Positions 6,382-14,128 of a stretch of DNA of 42,684 nucleotides are shown piece after piece. Source of the DNA: a virus. The notes below the pieces were generated by a model. It had not been told where the DNA came from. It ran no database searches and was given only the letters and a program-made list of their open reading frames with translations. Both the position numbers and the translations under genes were made by a program. The first letter of the stretch is position 1, and every line of letters begins with the position of its first letter. The stretch spans positions 1 to 42,684 of the IMG/VR virus record IMGVR_UViG_3300021960_010323. One strand, 5' to 3'.

Positions 6382-7208
6382 TAGCTACTCCATGGAATAT
6401 CGATAGCATACTCGAGAGGGTCTTTCATACCTTTATTCATAAAGGCTTGAATGCGTTCTGAACAAGAAGGACATTTACCGCAAGCAACACCATAAGTAAT
6501 AGGTTTACCTTCGACCCATTCTACTTTATCTGCAGGATCATAACATGTAAGAGTATGCTTAAGCAGTTCAGTTTCTCCTAACTCTTCTAGTAAGCTAATC
6601 TCTTCTGTCTTAGACAAGTCAGAGAAAGGAGCAATAAGAGTTAGAGGCCAAGATCTATTCTGATCGTATACATTATTAATACCATCTACAAACTTCTGAG
6701 TAGTATCCCAATAGCTATATTCATCATGCACTTGCAAGCCACAAATAATATGAGATGCTTGATTAGCTTCTGCAAATGCAGCAGTAAGAGAGAACATTAC
6801 CATATTACGATAAGGTACGTATGTAGGTGGTTGAGGATTGCCTAGAATATCTGTAATGGTAGGCATCTCAACATCTGTACCAGCAATATTAGCTGATACA
6901 TTCTTCACTACTTCTCCTAAAATAGATAGGTCTAACACTTTCCTAGTAACACCTAGTTCTTTACATAGACGTTCAGCATACTCTAGTTCTACTTTCTGCT
7001 TCTGTCCATAATCATAACCTAGAGAGATAACATTTTCTGCACCATAGTGATGCATACACATAATAACAGCTGTAGCACTATCCATACCACCACTATGTGT
7101 CACAATAACTTTCTTATCTGTATGAGGTAAACGTCTAATAATCTCTTCTAGCTTATCCACTTGAGCTATCCTTCTTTTCATATAGTCTTCATGTCTTTCT
7201 GTCTGCAT
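6381..7208 (-). CDS. queC: QueC, 7-cyano-7-deazaguanine (preQ0) synthase
   Basis: 275 residues, longer than the usual ~230. The PP-loop ATPase motif SGGMDS is at 39-44. The C-terminal zinc site is seen as CGKCPSCSERIQAF near 250-263, with a further Cys in LTCYDP. QueC converts carboxy-deazaguanine to preQ0 with ammonia and ATP. It is flanked by queF (one-base overlap, 7208) and the amidotransferase. All five genes needed for preQ1 from GTP lie within 9 kb. Confidence 0.95.
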   Translation of the reverse strand: MQTERHEDYMKRRIAQVDKLEEIIRRLPHTDKKVIVTHSGGMDSATAVIMCMHHYGAENVISLGYDYGQKQKVELEYAERLCKELGVTRKVLDLSILGEVVKNVSANIAGTDVEMPTITDILGNPQPPTYVPYRNMVMFSLTAAFAEANQASHIICGLQVHDEYSYWDTTQKFVDGINNVYDQNRSWPLTLIAPFSDLSKTEEISLLEELGETELLKHTLTCYDPADKVEWVEGKPITYGVACGKCPSCSERIQAFMNKGMKDPLEYAIDIPWSS

Positions 7209-8122
7209 TATTGCCTCGCAGTCTTCATAGGAGGTTCAGAAACTTCTTGTAGATCAGCAAATCCAGATCTTACTTGAGCTAAAGGACCTGTAGCTCTGAC
7301 AGGATTGATATCGATACCTCCTCTACGTGTATAGAGACAAGCAACAGCAATATCACATTTAGGCATAAGCACAGTCAAACGTTTAATTACACACTCACAA
7401 ATCTCTTCATGGAAATGATTCTCACGACGCATACTAACAATATATTGTAGTAACGATTCAGGAGTAACAGTATTATTACCTTCAATATAGATATAGATAT
7501 CACCCCAATCAGGCTGGTTAGTAACACGACAGTTAGATCGTAGAGCGTTAGTAGTATACTTAGTCACTTTTCTATCTTCTAAATCTACAATATCTAAGAT
7601 ATCAGGATCTTCATTATATCTATCAAACGACACTTCAGATACATCTACCATGTCTTCTAATCTTGTATATGATTCTGATACAGGCTCACCTAATGCTTTA
7701 GAATGGAACTGAGCTTTAACTTGCCCACCGATACATTCAGTAAGATCTTTTTCCATCAGCTGAACAGCTCTTTTAGTAGCTTCTTCTACTGAATTACCCA
7801 TAACAGCCATATTATAAGAATTAAGATATAGTTTAATAGATTTAGACTCTACAATATTAGGTGTATCACTCTCATAAACATACTTCACCACACCTGATAC
7901 AGGATAGCCGCTAGAAAGTAGAAATGATACTTCATATGCATGCCAAGTATCTGTACCAATAAAATCTTTATTAGTAATATCATAAGCTTCTCTGTTCAAG
8001 TAACGAGGAATACCCACTAACAAACTGCTATCAACATTATCAGGAGTTTCATAACGAGTCATAGTACCTCCATCAGAAGTACGTCCTAAATGCTGACTAG
8101 CAATATCTTCAATCTTATTCAT
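7208..8122 (-). CDS. queF: QueF, NADPH-dependent preQ0 reductase (preQ1-forming)
   Basis: 304 residues from ATG 8122 (GAGGA 7 bases upstream; a TTG two codons earlier is less likely). It is the long two-module QueF type like the E. coli enzyme (282 residues). The NADPH-binding motif ESKSIKLY is at 92-99. The catalytic pair is in SNCRVTNQPDW, Cys198 and Asp205, with the seven-residue spacing of E. coli Cys190/Asp197. It reduces the nitrile of preQ0 to the aminomethyl of preQ1, so the predicted DNA base is preQ1 or a derivative rather than preQ0 or G+. Confidence 0.95.
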   Translation of the reverse strand: MNKIEDIASQHLGRTSDGGTMTRYETPDNVDSSLLVGIPRYLNREAYDITNKDFIGTDTWHAYEVSFLLSSGYPVSGVVKYVYESDTPNIVESKSIKLYLNSYNMAVMGNSVEEATKRAVQLMEKDLTECIGGQVKAQFHSKALGEPVSESYTRLEDMVDVSEVSFDRYNEDPDILDIVDLEDRKVTKYTTNALRSNCRVTNQPDWGDIYIYIEGNNTVTPESLLQYIVSMRRENHFHEEICECVIKRLTVLMPKCDIAVACLYTRRGGIDINPVRATGPLAQVRSGFADLQEVSEPPMKTARQ

Positions 8123-8357
8123 CTTCAATTCCTCTATCCTTTTCTAGTTTCTCAATAGCAAAATTAATAAAAGTAGCTGCTTTATACAACTCTTGTAATA
8201 CATCATCTTTCTTACCTAGACGCCATAGATATTTAAACGCCTGATAACGATTATAATCAGTAAAGACATCATTCTGATGATCTTCAGTCAACGCCTCAAT
8301 AACTTTAATACATTCAAATTCTACCATGCGTTCTGCACGATAGTGATTAGGTCTCAT
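8115..8357 (-). CDS. DUF3310 (SaV-like) small phage protein
   Basis: 80 residues from ATG 8357. It matches the DUF3310 pattern: NHYR near the start, ECIKVIEAL, then YQAFKYLWRLGKKDDVLQEL and a final helix. The family is frequent in phages and is sometimes labelled nucleotide kinase without proof. It overlaps the formyltransferase by 11 bases and queF by 8, so it is embedded in the modification operon. Confidence 0.75.
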   Translation of the reverse strand: MRPNHYRAERMVEFECIKVIEALTEDHQNDVFTDYNRYQAFKYLWRLGKKDDVLQELYKAATFINFAIEKLEKDRGIEDE

Positions 8358-8841
8358 AGTTTTCAAAGAACTGCTCCCATGCTTCTAAAGATGTTTCTCT
8401 AAGTATATTATAGTAATCAAACCTATTATTTTTTACAGCTATGTTACTTACTATCTCACCAGCATCAACTTCTGCTGTAACTTTATGAACAACTGAACCT
8501 ATAAGCTTCATATAAGGTTTAATTCTCTCTTGTGGGTCTTTACCTTTTAGCTCAGGATACATATTAATTAGACCAGGATGACCATTAAAGATATATCTAC
8601 ACCCTCTACACACATCTTCAGGTATAATTCTGAGATAACCATGCAATGTAATTAGATCATATTTGTGGTTAAGATCTATATATTTCATTATAGCTGCATG
8701 ATCTGATACTAAAGGATCTAAGTTACCTTCATACTTTTTATTATTAGTTAATATTGTATCAGGAACTCTGCCAATTTTATTTGACAGAGTTTCAATTTCA
8801 GAGCCTGTTTGAGAGAATAATGCTACCCACTTCACACACAT
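8347..8841 (-). CDS. PurN-fold formyltransferase, candidate preQ1 formylase (DpdN-like)
   Basis: 164 residues, shorter than PurN (~210). The Rossmann start VALFSQTGSEIETLS corresponds to the PurN phosphate loop region. HGYLRIIP leads to the catalytic NGHPGL, with Asn86 and His88; Asp126 in VHKVTAEVDAGEIV completes the formyltransferase triad. Its place between the transglycosylase-like gene and queF argues against purine synthesis. A formyltransferase named DpdN was proposed for phages carrying 7-(formylamino)methyl-7-deazaguanine; this gene is a candidate of that kind. Donor would be 10-formyl-THF. It could act on free preQ1 or on DNA. Confidence 0.8.
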   Translation of the reverse strand: MCVKWVALFSQTGSEIETLSNKIGRVPDTILTNNKKYEGNLDPLVSDHAAIMKYIDLNHKYDLITLHGYLRIIPEDVCRGCRYIFNGHPGLINMYPELKGKDPQERIKPYMKLIGSVVHKVTAEVDAGEIVSNIAVKNNRFDYYNILRETSLEAWEQFFENYET

Positions 8842-9611
8842 AAACTCCTAAATGTTAGAATATTATAGTGAATAGCTGCCCAGTTTTTAGTTACATCGTC
8901 ATTCATCATAGTATAGAGTTTAACAGATTCTTTATCTGTAAGACCTTTTGATGTATACCATATATCTTTAATACCATGAATAACAGGGTTAGAAGTATCT
9001 AGACTATCTAACCATTCGTATTCTTTATATGCAGAGAACTCTTGAGGTAAACCACAACCTAGTAAGTGATGAGGTTTATTAGTATTAATAACACCTTCTG
9101 ATAACATTTTACTTAGAGTGTCTTGTCTACCATTTAACATCTTATAATACTTATTTCCTCCATCATACTCTTGGAAGAAAGGGTGATTAAACGATAAAGC
9201 TATCTTATCTACTCTATCATCATTAGCTAAGTAATTATAGCAGAGAACAAGATCATTATATGTGTTACCCTGAGCTACAGCAATAGTCTTTCCAGGTAAA
9301 CTATCGTACTGCTTCGTAAATTTTTCAAACGAATCAATTGTAGCATCGCAATTATCTAAAACATCAGGTACGATATAATATGTAGGTTTCATCTCATTGA
9401 CCCAATGAGCAAACCTATTAGCATCCCAAGCATGTCCTAGCTCAAAAATAGAGTTATCTAATATAGTCTCTCTTCCTTTAGCTACACATTCATGAGCTTT
9501 AGCTAGATATTCTTCGTTCTCTTCAAACAGATGAACTAAAAAATAATCATAATCTGTTAGCTCTTGTACCTTATCAAAAATACTAAGCGGTGCTTCATGC
9601 GCTATCTTCAT
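8832..9611 (-). CDS. Transglycosylase-like protein, candidate DpdA (deazaguanine DNA insertion)
   Basis: 259 residues, smaller than bacterial Tgt (~375). It has TIM-barrel TGT-like features: ILDNSIFELG (Asp52, equivalent to the Asp that contacts the base), YIVPDVLDN (Asp83), IAVAQGNT, a beta strand KIALSFNHP, and LGCGLPQE at 184-191 followed by DTSNPVIHG. The zinc-binding tail of tRNA enzymes is absent. In phages, DpdA exchanges guanine in DNA for a 7-deazaguanine. The preQ1 genes next door strongly support this role. Which DpdA subfamily it belongs to cannot be told here. Confidence 0.75.
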   Translation of the reverse strand: MKIAHEAPLSIFDKVQELTDYDYFLVHLFEENEEYLAKAHECVAKGRETILDNSIFELGHAWDANRFAHWVNEMKPTYYIVPDVLDNCDATIDSFEKFTKQYDSLPGKTIAVAQGNTYNDLVLCYNYLANDDRVDKIALSFNHPFFQEYDGGNKYYKMLNGRQDTLSKMLSEGVINTNKPHHLLGCGLPQEFSAYKEYEWLDSLDTSNPVIHGIKDIWYTSKGLTDKESVKLYTMMNDDVTKNWAAIHYNILTFRSLCV

Positions 9612-10023
9612 GGAGTTTAAGTACCTCTCTATTTTTTAAATGAGCTTCTTTAATATCTTCTTTACTATATCCATAATAAGGAACAGCATGGTTTTTTTCT
9701 AGTAAATATTGATTGAGAGATTTATCAGCATAATTTGTAACACGCCAAAGCTCACCTATAATACGACCAAATTTACCTTTAGAGTCATAAGACTTACATT
9801 TAAGAATCATACCTGCTTTATCATCACAAAAATTCTTTACAAAAGACTTGGCAGCGAGTCCATAAATTTTTTCAATTCTGTCCCTAGTTCTTGACTCAGG
9901 GGTATCGATACCATGTAATCGAATACGCTCGTTAAAAAGCCATACTCCGAATCCAAGATCAATATCACAATCAACAGTATCACCATCAACAACTTTTCTT
10001 ACCTTTACTCTATATTCAAACAT
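9595..10023 (-). CDS. Staphylococcal-nuclease-like (thermonuclease) protein
   Basis: 142 residues. The SNase motifs are visible: VVDGDTVDCDIDL (calcium Asp), RIRLHGIDTPESR (Arg, Asp and Glu of the active site), and SKGKFGRIIGELW (second Arg). The family cleaves DNA and RNA to 3' phosphates. No signal peptide is seen, so it would act in the cytoplasm, possibly on host DNA while modified phage DNA is spared; that is inference. It overlaps the DpdA candidate by 17 bases. Confidence 0.85.
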   Translation of the reverse strand: MFEYRVKVRKVVDGDTVDCDIDLGFGVWLFNERIRLHGIDTPESRTRDRIEKIYGLAAKSFVKNFCDDKAGMILKCKSYDSKGKFGRIIGELWRVTNYADKSLNQYLLEKNHAVPYYGYSKEDIKEAHLKNREVLKLHEDSA

Positions 10024-10034
10024 TTTAACCTCAT

Positions 10035-10065
10035 AAAAAAAGTGAGAGAGTCCTAAGACTCTCTC
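10035..10065 (-). terminator. Rho-independent terminator
   Basis: GAGAGAGTC-TTAG-GACTCTCTC is a perfect 9-bp hairpin followed on the minus strand by ACTTTTTTT. It separates the YhhQ/FolE/QueE/QueD segment from the nuclease/DpdA/QueF/QueC segment. Confidence 0.85.
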
Positions 10066-10072
10066 TTTTATT

Positions 10073-10678
10073 CTAACCAGCTGAAGATACGTTCATTTTA
10101 CCTTTTAGGTATGAAAGAAGCACACCATAGATAGGTAAGAACAACACTAGAGATGTAGCAATCTTAAAGAATACATCAACAGTAGCAATCTCTAGCCAGT
10201 TCGCAGCCATAAACTCATTAGTAGGATGATTTGAGAAGGCAGCATAGAAAAACAGATATGTGTCAACAATATTGGCAATAACTGTTGAGATAGCAGGAGC
10301 TACCCACCACATATCTGTAAAGCGTTCACGAATACGCTGGAATACTGAAACGTCAAATAATTGACCAATCAAATAAGCTAACGCACTAGCAAAACCAATT
10401 CGCCAATCAGCCAACATAGCACTAACAACAATAGCGGGAGGAAATGCTAATGCTACAACTGATCTAGCTTGATACTTGTTAGTCAATCGTACAGTCAAAT
10501 CTGTAGCAATAACAACAAGAGGAAACACAAACATAGCCCACGTAAAGTGATAGCCAAAGATTGTGCCACTAAACTGCACGATATAATTCGATGCAGCTAT
10601 AATTACAAGATGAAGAGCAACCAGCTTATAAAGCAAGTCACGATTTACATCCTGAAAATTAAACCATTCTTTCAACAT
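10073..10678 (-). CDS. yhhQ: YhhQ-family queuosine-precursor transporter
   Basis: 201 residues from ATG 10678 (AGGAG 6 bases upstream). About six membrane helices are visible. Family landmarks include VFPLVVIATDLTVRL, a helix with ASALAYLIGQLFDVSVFQRI, and VAPAISTVIANIVDTYLFF. YhhQ (DUF165, VUT family) imports preQ0 and preQ1 in bacteria. In the phage it would let the infected cell take up precursor as well as make it. The gene is within the deazaguanine cluster and before a strong terminator. Confidence 0.9.
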   Translation of the reverse strand: MLKEWFNFQDVNRDLLYKLVALHLVIIAASNYIVQFSGTIFGYHFTWAMFVFPLVVIATDLTVRLTNKYQARSVVALAFPPAIVVSAMLADWRIGFASALAYLIGQLFDVSVFQRIRERFTDMWWVAPAISTVIANIVDTYLFFYAAFSNHPTNEFMAANWLEIATVDVFFKIATSLVLFLPIYGVLLSYLKGKMNVSSAG

Positions 10679-10688
10679 ATTTTTCTCC

Positions 10689-11378
10689 TTATTTTGGTGC
10701 AAACTCTTGTTGAAGTTTAATATGATCGAAAAACTCTTTCTTCGTAGTCATATTATCGTTAAGAAAATGTCCTTTTAAGACAGCGGTTTGAGTAAGAGAG
10801 CTATGAGCTCCTATACCTCTATTCTCACAACAGCCATGCGTCGCTTGAATATAAACTGCTACATGCTCACTACCCGTAGCTTTTTGAATCTCTCTACAAA
10901 TGTCATTACACAGCTCTTCTTGAAGAGTACCTCTTCGAGCACACCATTGAGCGATTCTAGTATACTTAGATAAGCCAATAACTTTATTGCTAGGAATAAT
11001 ACCTATGTAAGCAACACCTGTTACAGGCTGATGATGATGTGAGCACATAGACTTTAACTCTGACCTAACTACTAGCATTCCTTCATAACGATTTTCATCT
11101 ACATTAGGAAACGCAGTAGCAGCTGGTGCAGGATTATATCTACCAGACATAATCTCATTAAAATACATTTTAGCTAATCGACGTGCAGTACCCATAGAGT
11201 TAGGATCATTTTCTCTGTCAATAAGCAAAGCATCAAGAACATCTTCGAAAGCCATAGTAGCCTCTATAATTAGAGCTTCTTTAGTTGTTTCACTCATATA
11301 CTCAGAAACATTATCTCCTGCCCAAAAACGTTTACCGTCTAAAGACATTTTTTCCATAATTCTATTCGATACTTTCAT
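10689..11378 (-). CDS. folE: GTP cyclohydrolase I (FolE)
   Basis: 229 residues. The FolE zinc motif is MCSHHHQPVTG (Cys112, His115), followed by GIIPSNKVIGLSKYTRI and ARRGTLQEELCNDI. The second zinc Cys region is ATHGCCENRGI, and the end motif SSLTQTAVLKGHF is also typical. It makes dihydroneopterin triphosphate from GTP, the substrate of QueD, as the first step of deazaguanine synthesis. It could also feed folate. It sits one base from the lipoprotein gene upstream. Confidence 0.93.
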   Translation of the reverse strand: MKVSNRIMEKMSLDGKRFWAGDNVSEYMSETTKEALIIEATMAFEDVLDALLIDRENDPNSMGTARRLAKMYFNEIMSGRYNPAPAATAFPNVDENRYEGMLVVRSELKSMCSHHHQPVTGVAYIGIIPSNKVIGLSKYTRIAQWCARRGTLQEELCNDICREIQKATGSEHVAVYIQATHGCCENRGIGAHSSLTQTAVLKGHFLNDNMTTKKEFFDHIKLQQEFAPK

Positions 11379-12014
11379 CTATTCACTTAAACCTTTCACA
11401 ATAATCTCCATCTCATTAAGATCGTTCTCATTCTTTTTAGCTACAGACTCTTCTAAATCTTTATAAGCAACAGTAGCTTGAAGTTTATCTAAAAGCATTC
11501 TTTCTTTACGAAGACGGTTAATAATAATTTTATTAGCCTCTTTATCAGAATATGTCAACAATACATATGCTCTGTACTGTGGACCATCTTGTACTATCTT
11601 AGATTGATCTACAGCATAACCAGCTACATCAACATCTGCAATAAGATTTACTGTAGCTTTTTGAATATCTTGTGCTACAGCTGCATCTAAATCATTAGAA
11701 CCAATACGTTTAACGAACTGCTTAGTTTTTGAAGATAAACGACCATTAATACGATCTGCTAAAGTAGTTTTAGCATTAAGAATAGCAATATCAACCGCTA
11801 ATTGCATATCAGGAGTTACTGCAGTACCTGATGAGTAGATATTATTCTCATCTTTAGGATGATTTAAAAACCATTCAGGAATTTCATCAATCTGTGCTTC
11901 GACTTTAATAGTGTTATATTTTACAGGGTCTTCAATAGCTAACTTAACACTATCTTTAGACGAACAAGCACTAAGCGCTAACGCACTTGTTGCTACTAAG
12001 GCAATATATTTCAT
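11379..12014 (-). CDS. Lipoprotein, LPP20-like
   Basis: 211 residues. A lipoprotein signal ends in the lipobox LALSAC, giving lipidated Cys17. The body PEWFLNHPKDENNIYSSGTA and the following helix of alternating Ala/Asp (QLAVDIAILNAKTTLADRI) resemble the LPP20 family of bacterial outer-membrane lipoproteins. A lipoprotein inside a biosynthetic operon is odd; it could act in superinfection exclusion or envelope change, without direct evidence. Confidence 0.75.
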   Translation of the reverse strand: MKYIALVATSALALSACSSKDSVKLAIEDPVKYNTIKVEAQIDEIPEWFLNHPKDENNIYSSGTAVTPDMQLAVDIAILNAKTTLADRINGRLSSKTKQFVKRIGSNDLDAAVAQDIQKATVNLIADVDVAGYAVDQSKIVQDGPQYRAYVLLTYSDKEANKIIINRLRKERMLLDKLQATVAYKDLEESVAKKNENDLNEMEIIVKGLSE

Positions 12015-12026
12015 AATTTTCTCCTA

Positions 12027-12410
12027 CTAGTTGCCAATAAATGAAAGCAAATAAAACATACTCTTAATAACACCTTCATTAACCTGTGCATTAAAAGCGG
12101 CATCATTTCTTGCCTGTTTTAAATCCTCTTGCATATTATACAAAACTTGCTCAGGATTTTCGTATGCATTAAGAGGAATACCATAAACTTTGGAAGACAT
12201 AACGTTACGAGCATCTTCATTAGGGTATGTATGAACCTCAACTATTTGTTTAGGAGTTTCACAATTGTATTCTTGCTTAGAATTAATTATTTCACCTGCT
12301 TTATCATAGTTTATTGTGTTTACATATTTACAATCTTGACCAAAAGCAAATCCAGCCACGAAAGCGACATACCATATAATAAGAAGACCTAAAAAAACAT
12401 ACTTACCCAT
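12027..12410 (-). CDS. Membrane-anchored or exported hypothetical protein
   Basis: 127 residues. An N-terminal hydrophobic segment at 4-23 (YVFLGLLIIWYVAFVAGFAF) could be a signal peptide or anchor. The mature part has two cysteines (C27 and the one in EYNCETP) and a C-terminal hydrophobic stretch FYLLSFIG. It lies next to the lipoprotein gene and may work with it at the envelope. No family recognised. Confidence 0.65.
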   Translation of the reverse strand: MGKYVFLGLLIIWYVAFVAGFAFGQDCKYVNTINYDKAGEIINSKQEYNCETPKQIVEVHTYPNEDARNVMSSKVYGIPLNAYENPEQVLYNMQEDLKQARNDAAFNAQVNEGVIKSMFYLLSFIGN

Positions 12411-12411
12411 T

Positions 12412-13311
12412 TTAAGTACCTATAGCATTTCCAAACAAATACACATGCATACGACCTGAGACGTTATAACCTCTATCAAAAGCCATTTTAGCTACATCAC
12501 CTGCAGTAGCAGTTTGCTCTTCTTCTCTAGCTCCTACTGGCATAATATAGACAGGATAATTCACACCTACATCTCTAAACATCTTAACAACTTCTTCTAA
12601 TTCGTCCCATTGACGTTTTTCAGAACCTAAAACAAATTTAAGATGACCACTATGAGATGCTAGAGAGTATTCTGCTACAACTTCAGGTTTAATAGCTTTC
12701 TCTCTTTTTTCTCCTGCTACAGTCCACAACTTAGGACTTACAGAAAAGAATATCTCAACAGGTGATTTATTTTGTACCCAGTCTCTAAACTCATTTGTTA
12801 GTTTCTGTGTACCATTAGTTTCGAATGTAACACTACCGGGTATATTCCTTGAATTAATAAAATATTTTAAGATATCCATAGAACATTGCTGTGCATGAGG
12901 CATTAAAGGTTCACCTCCTGTAAAGCACATATGAGTGCTTTGACCACTTACTGGATGAAGAAATAAACCTGAAGTATTATGAAGATTCTTATTACAAGCA
13001 ATAATCTTTTCTGCAATAACTTCAGGAGTAGCATGACCCATCAGGTGTTTAAATTTTTTAGACCAAGTATAAGAGCTATCACAACCCTTAGACCATACAG
13101 GTAAATCTTCTACTCTATTAACAGACATAGCATCAAAGTCTGCATAAGGTAGTTCATAAGTTTCTGGATTAGTAGGATCTATCTGCCCAAAACCATCACA
13201 CTGTAAATTACATAGAAAATATCTTAACCATAGAGTATGTACACCGGTATAAGTACCTTCACCCTGAATAGAGTTAAAAATTTCTGAATAGTAATATTTT
13301 TTTTCACTCAT
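12412..13311 (-). CDS. queE: QueE, 7-carboxy-7-deazaguanine synthase with split cysteine motif
   Basis: 299 residues, longer than typical (~210-245). The N-terminus FNSIQGEGTYTGVHTLWLRY is classic QueE. The radical-SAM cluster Cys are Cys34 and Cys38 (CNLQC) but the third, Cys77 in KGCDSSYTW, comes after 38 residues instead of two; the normal motif is CxxxCxxC. The rest is conserved: FTGGEPLMP, then TFETNGTQ and FFSVSPKLW. It converts carboxy-tetrahydropterin to carboxy-deazaguanine. The insertion looks like a phage subfamily trait rather than damage, since the reading frame and flanks are intact. Starts as ATGA overlapping the preceding stop. Confidence 0.9.
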   Translation of the reverse strand: MSEKKYYYSEIFNSIQGEGTYTGVHTLWLRYFLCNLQCDGFGQIDPTNPETYELPYADFDAMSVNRVEDLPVWSKGCDSSYTWSKKFKHLMGHATPEVIAEKIIACNKNLHNTSGLFLHPVSGQSTHMCFTGGEPLMPHAQQCSMDILKYFINSRNIPGSVTFETNGTQKLTNEFRDWVQNKSPVEIFFSVSPKLWTVAGEKREKAIKPEVVAEYSLASHSGHLKFVLGSEKRQWDELEEVVKMFRDVGVNYPVYIMPVGAREEEQTATAGDVAKMAFDRGYNVSGRMHVYLFGNAIGT

Positions 13312-13466
13312 AATTCTTCAATAACTCCTAACACTTCTGCTGCGATAAACAGCGAACCTGCTACAGCATAATTACCATAAAAAAGATACACACCTGCAAC
13401 AATTCTAACTACACTTTTAATTATACTAATATAAAAATGTTTTTTACTTGGATCTACCGGTTCCAC
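13308..13466 (-). CDS. Small membrane protein, GTG start
   Basis: 52 residues starting at GTG 13466 with AGGAG six bases before. It has the conserved-looking segment SIIKSVVRIVAGVYLFYGNY and a second hydrophobic helix ending EVLGVIEEL. Similar small proteins are frequent in marine T4-like phages, function unknown. It overlaps the coiled-coil gene upstream and the QueE start downstream. Confidence 0.65.
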   Translation of the reverse strand: MEPVDPSKKHFYISIIKSVVRIVAGVYLFYGNYAVAGSLFIAAEVLGVIEEL

Positions 13467-13713
13467 TCTTATCTCCTATAATTGGAATAGATTTTTCTAC
13501 CTGCTCTTTAATGTCTACTACTGTTTCTGAAGTAATAATATTAATAATAAGTTTAGTAAGATCTACATCTTTTTGCAAAGTCATAATCTTATCAGTTAGC
13601 TCTTGTAACTGTTCTTGATAATACTTTAACTCTTTTTCTTTATTAAGTTTATGCTCAATAAGCTCACCAAGTCTAATAATATTATTTTCGGACGATTGCA
13701 CTATTAGCTCCAT
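13444..13713 (-). CDS. Coiled-coil hypothetical protein
   Basis: 89 residues, mainly one long helix (EHKLNKEKELKYYQEQLQEL) with heptad spacing. It overlaps the QueD end by 32 bases. No family recognised. Confidence 0.55.
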   Translation of the reverse strand: MELIVQSSENNIIRLGELIEHKLNKEKELKYYQEQLQELTDKIMTLQKDVDLTKLIINIITSETVVDIKEQVEKSIPIIGDKSGTGRSK

Positions 13714-14128
13714 GCTCTTTTACTTCAACAGACTCTACCCAACATCGATTGCTAGTTTTCTCTTTTATAAGTTTATCTGCAAAGACAAAAGCATGCTCTG
13801 CAAATTTTTCACATCCAACACCTTTCATAACTCTTATATCAGCTAGGTTCCACGATTCTAATTGTCTTAACATATCTAACATAGGATCATCTTCATCTAA
13901 TGCTAAAGTATGATCAAAGTTTTCTTCTAGCCAGCTCTTAAGCTCTTTAAGACCTCCAAAATCTACCACCCAATTTTTATCGTCCAGTTCATTACATCCA
14001 AATACAAAGGTGAATGCAAGAGCGTATCCATGTAACAAAGAGCAGTGTGAATGTGATGCGTTAGGTTGTCTGAAAGCACAGCTTAAACCCCTTTCATGAC
14101 CGTAAGTTTTAGTTGATACATATTTCAT
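13682..14128 (-). CDS. queD: QueD, 6-carboxy-tetrahydropterin synthase, HGY variant
   Basis: 148 residues. The PTPS-fold motifs are present: SHSHCSLLHGYALAF (nucleophile Cys29; His33), NWVVDFGGLK, FDHTLALDEDDP, CEKFAEH and VEVKEHGANSA. The zinc triad His-x-His of most QueD proteins is changed: HGH is HGY here (Tyr35). I recall the same variant in other phage QueD-like proteins, so it may be a subfamily feature, with upstream His26 or His28 as possible substitutes. It uses the FolE product and supplies QueE. Confidence 0.88.
   Translation of the reverse strand: MKYVSTKTYGHERGLSCAFRQPNASHSHCSLLHGYALAFTFVFGCNELDDKNWVVDFGGLKELKSWLEENFDHTLALDEDDPMLDMLRQLESWNLADIRVMKGVGCEKFAEHAFVFADKLIKEKTSNRCWVESVEVKEHGANSAIVRK

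Noticed and set aside
10469-10720. 83-codon plus-strand frame opposite yhhQ
   Set aside because: Antisense to a confident membrane protein gene, without ribosome site.
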